Shown in pieces: positions 59,861 to 64,000 of a stretch of 64,000 nt of DNA. Made by a program: the position numbers and the translations under genes. Below the pieces are notes generated by a model, which saw nothing but the letters and a program-made list of their open reading frames with translations, did no database searches and had not been told where the DNA came from. The stretch comes from Atriophallophorus winterbourni (taxonomy: Eukaryota; Platyhelminthes; Trematoda; Plagiorchiida; Microphallidae). Position 1 is the first letter of the stretch. Every line of letters begins with the position of its first letter. The stretch is taken from contig JACCGJ010010158.1 in assembly GCA_013407085.1 (NCBI GenBank), positions 1-64,000 of the forward strand. The letters run 5' to 3'.

Positions 59861-61725
59861 ATGGAACGAGCTTGTAGGTTTTCTGAAAATGAAGACGAGA
59901 ACTCGCAGATCGTTCAGAAAAGGTGCGTCGATGAACTTCGTTTTGTTGTCCGCAGCAGAACAAAAAAGTGGATAGCACTGAAGCGAGCAGCGTGGGTGCA
60001 GCATAAAGCCAACACTACTTCTACTTCTTGGCGAAATTTTCGTATGTTACGCAACAAAGTGACTGCGCTTATTCGAGAGGATAAGGAAGCGCACCATTGA
60101 TGCTCCTGTCGAAAATGGAACGCAAACAAAGTTATCATACAAAATCATGAACGCGAAAGCAAAAGTCAAACCAGGTATTTTTTCCATCCAGAATAGCGAA
60201 AAACTAACTGAAACAGCGTCAGAAACCGCAAATGCTCTGGCGATTTACTATTCTAAGGTGTTCGTGCCAAAGGTTTTAGTGGAACGTTCTGAGTATTCAA
60301 TTGAAACAGGAATCGAAACGTTGTGCGATATTTCGATGAATCCAATGATTGTTGCAAGTCATTTGCTCAAACTAGAGGTAAGAAAATCTCCAGGAGCGGA
60401 TGGCATCACACTGGATGTGCTCAGGTTCTGTCACCGTCAGCTTTGTGAACCGCTCTCCAGAATGTTTAACAATTCGTTGCTTAAGGGATTTGTACCGAAA
60501 GATTGAAAATCTGGCGTGATAACACCTATCTTTAAAGGCGTTTGCCGATCTGACGCTGTAAATTATCGTCCCGTCACACTTTTACCTGTTATTGCTTAAC
60601 TCATGGAACGTATCGCCTCAGAAAAAATAGTTGCACACTTCGAATCGCATAATTTGTTTTCGCCAGCGCAGCATGGATTTCGATCACACCGATCTTGTCT
60701 CGCAAATCTTCTTCTCACGTTAGACGACTGGACAAAGGAGATGAATAAAAGATCTTGCATCCACGTCTGTTACCTAGACACTTCGACAGCTTTTGACAGA
60801 GTCAATCATCATTTGCTTCTTCAAAAACTGATGCGCTCAGGAATATGTGATCCACTCCTTTCTTGGTTGTGCGACTATCTTTCAGATCGCGAGGCTCGAG
60901 TTAAAGTTAACGGAGCGCTAACCCAAACATTCAAAACCACCAGTGGAGTCCCACAAGGGTCTGTGCTAGGCCCGCTCCTCTATTTGTCGTACATAAATGA
61001 TTTACCCCCCCCTCATATCGTCCAAAATGGTCCTGTTCGCGGATCATATAAAAATTTGGACGTCAATAAGTTCTGCAGAGGACTGTGAGAAACTGCAAAC
61101 GGATTTGGACAGCGTGTCCAATTGGGCAACCCTGAATGACATGTCATTCAACATACAGAAATGGAACATGCTTCATCTTGGCAAGAATGTTCCTTGGACA
61201 TATCGATCGGGAACTGAAAACCTAGCATGGAGCTCGTTAGAAAAAGATCTTGGAGTGTGGATTAGCGGGAACCTGAAGAGCACAGCGCACTCTCAGAACA
61301 TATATCGACGAGCAAACAGATTGCTAGGTATCTTTCTAAGAATATTTGGAAGATTCTCTCTGATAACGTTACCAAGGATAATGAATGTCTACCTTCGCCC
61401 TACGATGGAGTTTGCGGTAGAGGTGTGGGCTCTTTGGCTGCGAAAGGATATTGTTCTCTTCGATAAAATCTATCATAGAGCAACAAAGTTAGTGATCGGT
61501 CTTCGCAATGTTCCGTACACCAAAAGATTGCGAGGTCTGGGTCTATGCGATTTTACCCAAAGGAGGATACGACGCGATATTATTCTGACTTATGGAATTG
61601 TGTCTACCGGAGGACATCCACTAAAACACTTGCTTGTTGTATGTGGTGGAAAAGTAACACGCGGACATACCTTATCCATTTACGTCCCAAGTTCCAAGAA
61701 TAATATTCGTCAGCCTTACATTTGA
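59861..61725 (+). pseudogene. CR1-A ORF2, reverse transcriptase
   Basis: RT in pieces: linker 59861-60100; fingers 60147-60506 with RKSPGADGI and ending KD-stop (a TGA replacing the expected Trp); NYRPVTLLPVIA-stop near 60565-60600; then 60603-61088 with HGFRSHRSC, CYLDTSTAFDRVNH (motif A) and TTSGVPQGSVLGPLLYLSYINDLP (motif B). A run of eight C near 61006 shifts the frame. The next piece has LFADHIKIW, where the second catalytic Asp is His, and continues to the C-terminal region (EFAVEVWALWLRKDI, ATKLVIGLRNVPY) and stop at 61725. Confidence 0.8.
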
Positions 61726-61851
61726 TATTCACTATTGCTTTTATTCTATTGTATTTTTTCTATTTTTATTCATACTGTTATCCTGTGGTGTTGTAAAGTA
61801 TTAACTTTTTAACCATAAATCATTGAGTTTCATTTTGAATTTGAATTTAAC

Positions 61852-62340
61852 CGTGTCTTGCTCAAATGAAGATCAACCGTTGACATGATCTTCTCCCTGA
61901 AACAACTTAGTGAAAAGTTTCGGGATCAGCGTATTCCTTTATACGCCGTTTTTGTTGAATTAACGAAGACATTCGTCTACGTCAGCAGTAAAGGCCTCTT
62001 CAAATGCTTGATTTAATATGATGACCCCGAAGAATGCTCAAGCTCGTTATTTTTTTCTACTCAGGCATGATGAACTGACTTCAGTTTAATGGTTTCAGCT
62101 CAGGAACTTTTGAAATTCGCCGAGGCGTCAAACAAGGGTCTTTTTGGCATTCTCTTTGCTCTGCTTCTAAAGCACGTTTTCATGACGAAGACAGAGTGCA
62201 TTTGCCTACACACGCGACGTGATGGCAAGCGTTTTATCCTGAACTGGTTGAGAGCACGAACCGAGGCACGAAATTTTCTAATCCGTCACCTGCTCTTTGC
62301 CGGTGATGCAGCATTTATTGTTCACTCCCAAGAGCACTAA
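61852..62340 (+). mobile_element. RTE-like fragment, right part
   Basis: Continues 57380: GTGTCTTGCTCAAxTGAAGATCAACCGTT, then a 83-codon frame with GLFGILFALLLKHVF, then LHTRRDGKRFIL and LLFAGDAAFIVH (FADDAA changed to FAGDAA). The motif set resembles RTE-clade RTs. It ends at EH with a TAA, followed directly by CR1-C sequence. Confidence 0.65.
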
Positions 62341-63350
62341 TTTATAAGGGTGGTGGCCGTTCAGATCCCGCGAACTACCATCCTAACACCCTACTCCCCG
62401 TGATATCCAAAGTGATGCAGCGCATAGTGACGGATGGAATCACAAAATATACTATCTGTCGCCAAGCATTGGTTTTGTAAAGCTCGCTCATGCTTGACAA
62501 ACTTGCTGATGGTATTAAACGATTGGAAGCGAGCGGTTAACGCAGGAGATAGTGTGCACGCGTGCTATCTAGAAATTTCGAAAGCTTTTGACAGAGTTGA
62601 TCACTTCCTGTTGATTCGGAAGCTGACACAAATTGGTATTGACGGGCAGCTACTCGTATGTTGCGAAAGCTACTTCAATGGGCGCAAGGCAATCGTTCGA
62701 GTTAACGGGGTAAAATCACGAGCCGTTATTACCTCCAGTGGTGTACCGCAAGGTTCCGATATCGGTCCTGTGATTTTCTCAGTTCACATCGATGATTTAC
62801 CTTAGACGCTCACATGCAATAAAGTTATTTTTGCGGATGATGTAAAACTTTGGATGCGAACAAAATCAACTGCAGACTGGGTAAAACTGCAAAATTGATT
62901 CAGATGCACTACACGAATGGGCATTTAGAAATAAACTGCTCTTCAATTTTAAAAAATGCAAGTTACTGCAGATCGCCAAGTTCTTCCAGTACGAATATCA
63001 CTTTGGGCAGACGATTTTAAGCTGGACCGAAACGGAGGACGATCTTGGAGTCTGTATATGTGGCATCTCAAAGAACAGCGTGCATTGTGAGGTCATTTAC
63101 AAGCGTGCTTCAACGCTTCCATGTATGCTTCGATGGATCTCCAGAACCTATACGCCTGTAACGTTGCCAAGCATCATGAAGAACTACTTAATTCCCACAA
63201 TGGAACATGCTTCGTAAGCATGGTCTCCGTGGATGGAAAGAGATATATTTTTACTTGACAGTATATATCATCGTGTAACTAAACTCGTGCGTGGTTTTCA
63301 AGATCTTACATACCAGGAAAGGTTGAAAAAGCTGAAGCTTTCCACTCCCT
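62340..63350 (+). mobile_element. CR1-C reverse transcriptase, plus-strand fragment
   Basis: Begins with YKGGGRSDPANYHPNTLLPVISK (the NYRP box). The frame at 62434-62805 follows with YLEISKAFDRVDH (motif A) and TSSGVPQGSDIGPVIFSVHIDDLP (motif B). Next come FADDVKLW-like sequence near 62830-62850 (an intact GCGGATGATG for ADD), RNKLLFNFKKCKLLQIAK, WTETEDDLGVCI and IPTMEHAS-stop-AWSPWMERDI. Stops at 62803, near 62895 and at 63217 break it. It is the best copy of the family whose minus-strand remnants form segment Y. Confidence 0.75.
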
Positions 63351-63351
63351 T

Positions 63352-64000
63352 TCAACGTAAGAATTTCAGTGCAACTTCGTAGGAACAAGGTAAATTGAGA
63401 ATGATTAACATGTTGAATTTACAAACTCAAACTTTTTCTACGGTTTCTAAATCGTTCTAAGCACAAGCGGATCATGATCATACTGTTCTTACCTGATAAG
63501 TGTGAAGAGCACGAAACCGGTTTACATGAGTGTTGGCCCACGCAATTGAACAGGTTGGTCGTACCGGCCTTATACATCAGTGGCTTACCAGCACAACCTG
63601 TAGACCTTTGCTTTATTTAAATAGATGGATTTACTTGTGACTCTGTGGAGAATGAAGAAATTCGAAAGCTTTTTATGATGAGTTGCGTTCCAAATACGAG
63701 AAAAGATGAGGTAATAAAACTAGCCAGATATTAATTAATGCACATCGAAAAATAATTATCTTTGTTCAGTAATGTGAAACCATTTCCACGCTCACCAAAT
63801 CTGAGCTGACGTCAAACAGACAAAGATCGGTTGTGTTTTTCAAGAAATGATAATGTGAGCACCACAACATATTTGCCGTTTACAAGCGCCATGTGTGCTT
63901 AACGAATAATCATTTTCTGAAACAGTATTTGAACATCGTTTTTCGTTGTACAAGTATGTCTCCGGTAAGGATTTTACCACTGCTCCAACGCATAAATATT
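63352..64000. repeat. Flank of a further Kunitz unit, cut by the window edge
   Basis: From 63352 the sequence follows the K4 unit (34985 onward) nearly base by base: AATTxCAGTGCAACTTC, ACATGTTxAAT, the hammerhead-like repeat, and GTGAGCACCACAACATATTT near 63858. In the K4 unit the Kunitz stop lies about 1.1 kb beyond the hammerhead-like core, so a minus-strand gene is expected near 64.6 kb. Confidence 0.65.
63483..63553 (+). ncRNA. Hammerhead-ribozyme-like motif, K6 unit
   Basis: CTGATAAG (63493-63500; one core change, G8 to A), stem II GTGT/GCAC with loop GAAGA (63500-63512), GAAAC (63513-63517), and outer arms CTGTTC (63483-63488) and GAACAG (63548-63553), which pair fully. The stem-III return reads TTGGCC instead of TTGGTC. 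Confidence 0.4.

Larger units (their letters stand above)
57380..61852 (+). mobile_element. CR1-A retrotransposon, best-preserved copy
   Basis: About 4.5 kb: a 5' region with GTGCCGTGCGGTCGCATT, ORF1 with zinc cluster (57850-58980 in pieces), endonuclease (58981-59847), RT (59861-61725 in pieces), and a 3' end with a TTTTGAATTTGAATTT tail. The flanks join into a continuous RTE-like sequence as seen at 33900-33925, so the element's ends are known to within a few bases; AAC may be a 3-bp target duplication. Frameshifts, stops and a mutated RT active site make it inactive. Confidence 0.85.

Noticed and set aside
1..64000. tRNA, rRNA, CRISPR, operon or prophage features
   Set aside because: Nothing of the kind was recognised on reading; the gene structure with introns and TATA boxes is eukaryotic.

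Overview
The window looks like intergenic, repeat-rich DNA of a parasitic flatworm, most likely a digenean trematode. The evidence is AT-rich sequence without operons, genes with 34-37 nt introns, many decayed CR1-like and RTE-like non-LTR retrotransposons, hammerhead-ribozyme-like repeats, and a cluster of small secreted single-domain Kunitz proteins. The species cannot be fixed from sequence alone. No tRNA, rRNA, CRISPR or bacterial feature was seen.

The only convincing host genes are Kunitz (BPTI-type) inhibitor genes, all on the minus strand. Four look intact: K1 (6853-7120), K2 (16968-17253), K3 (24928-25201) and K4 (36243-36510). Each has a 70-nt first exon coding for a signal peptide, a phase-1 mini-intron, and one exon with the whole six-cysteine domain. 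All have a TATA box about 45 nt before the ATG. Four more copies are broken: two-exon pseudogenes at 2217-2499 and 55753-56035, an orphan first exon at 32312-32383, and a K2-like pseudogene at 50832-51115. K1, K2 and K4 have Arg at the P1 position; K3 has Pro there and an acidic loop, so its target should differ.

Layout: 0-1.4 kb old repeats and RT debris; 2.1-8.9 kb unit with a Kunitz pseudogene, RT debris and K1; 9.0-13.1 kb minus-strand CR1-A; 13.1-19.1 kb duplicated spacer, RT debris, K2 and spacer again; 20-22 kb retrotransposon fragments; 22.4-30.7 kb a pair of 1.2-kb inverted repeats enclosing K3 and a CR1 element without endonuclease; 31.2-42.7 kb CR1 fragment, orphan exon, RTE piece and K4, with a nearly complete CR1-B element inserted in the K4 flank; 42.9-52.9 kb CR1-A, spacer and the K2-like pseudogene; 52.9-57.4 kb truncated CR1-A, a 263-bp tandem duplication and a Kunitz pseudogene; 57.4-61.9 kb the best-preserved CR1-A element, nested in an RTE-like copy; 62.3-63.35 kb CR1-C RT; 63.35 kb to the end the flank of a further Kunitz unit.

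The region 34.6-52.8 kb repeats the order of 4.9-18.2 kb (K1-like gene, CR1-A, spacer X, K2-like gene), so the cluster grew by copying two-gene blocks. A third block starts near 55 kb and its Kunitz gene should lie just beyond the right edge. Each Kunitz unit also carries, on the opposite strand and downstream of the gene, a short repeat with the conserved core of a hammerhead ribozyme. This repeat and the P1-Pro inhibitor are the most unusual signals in the window.
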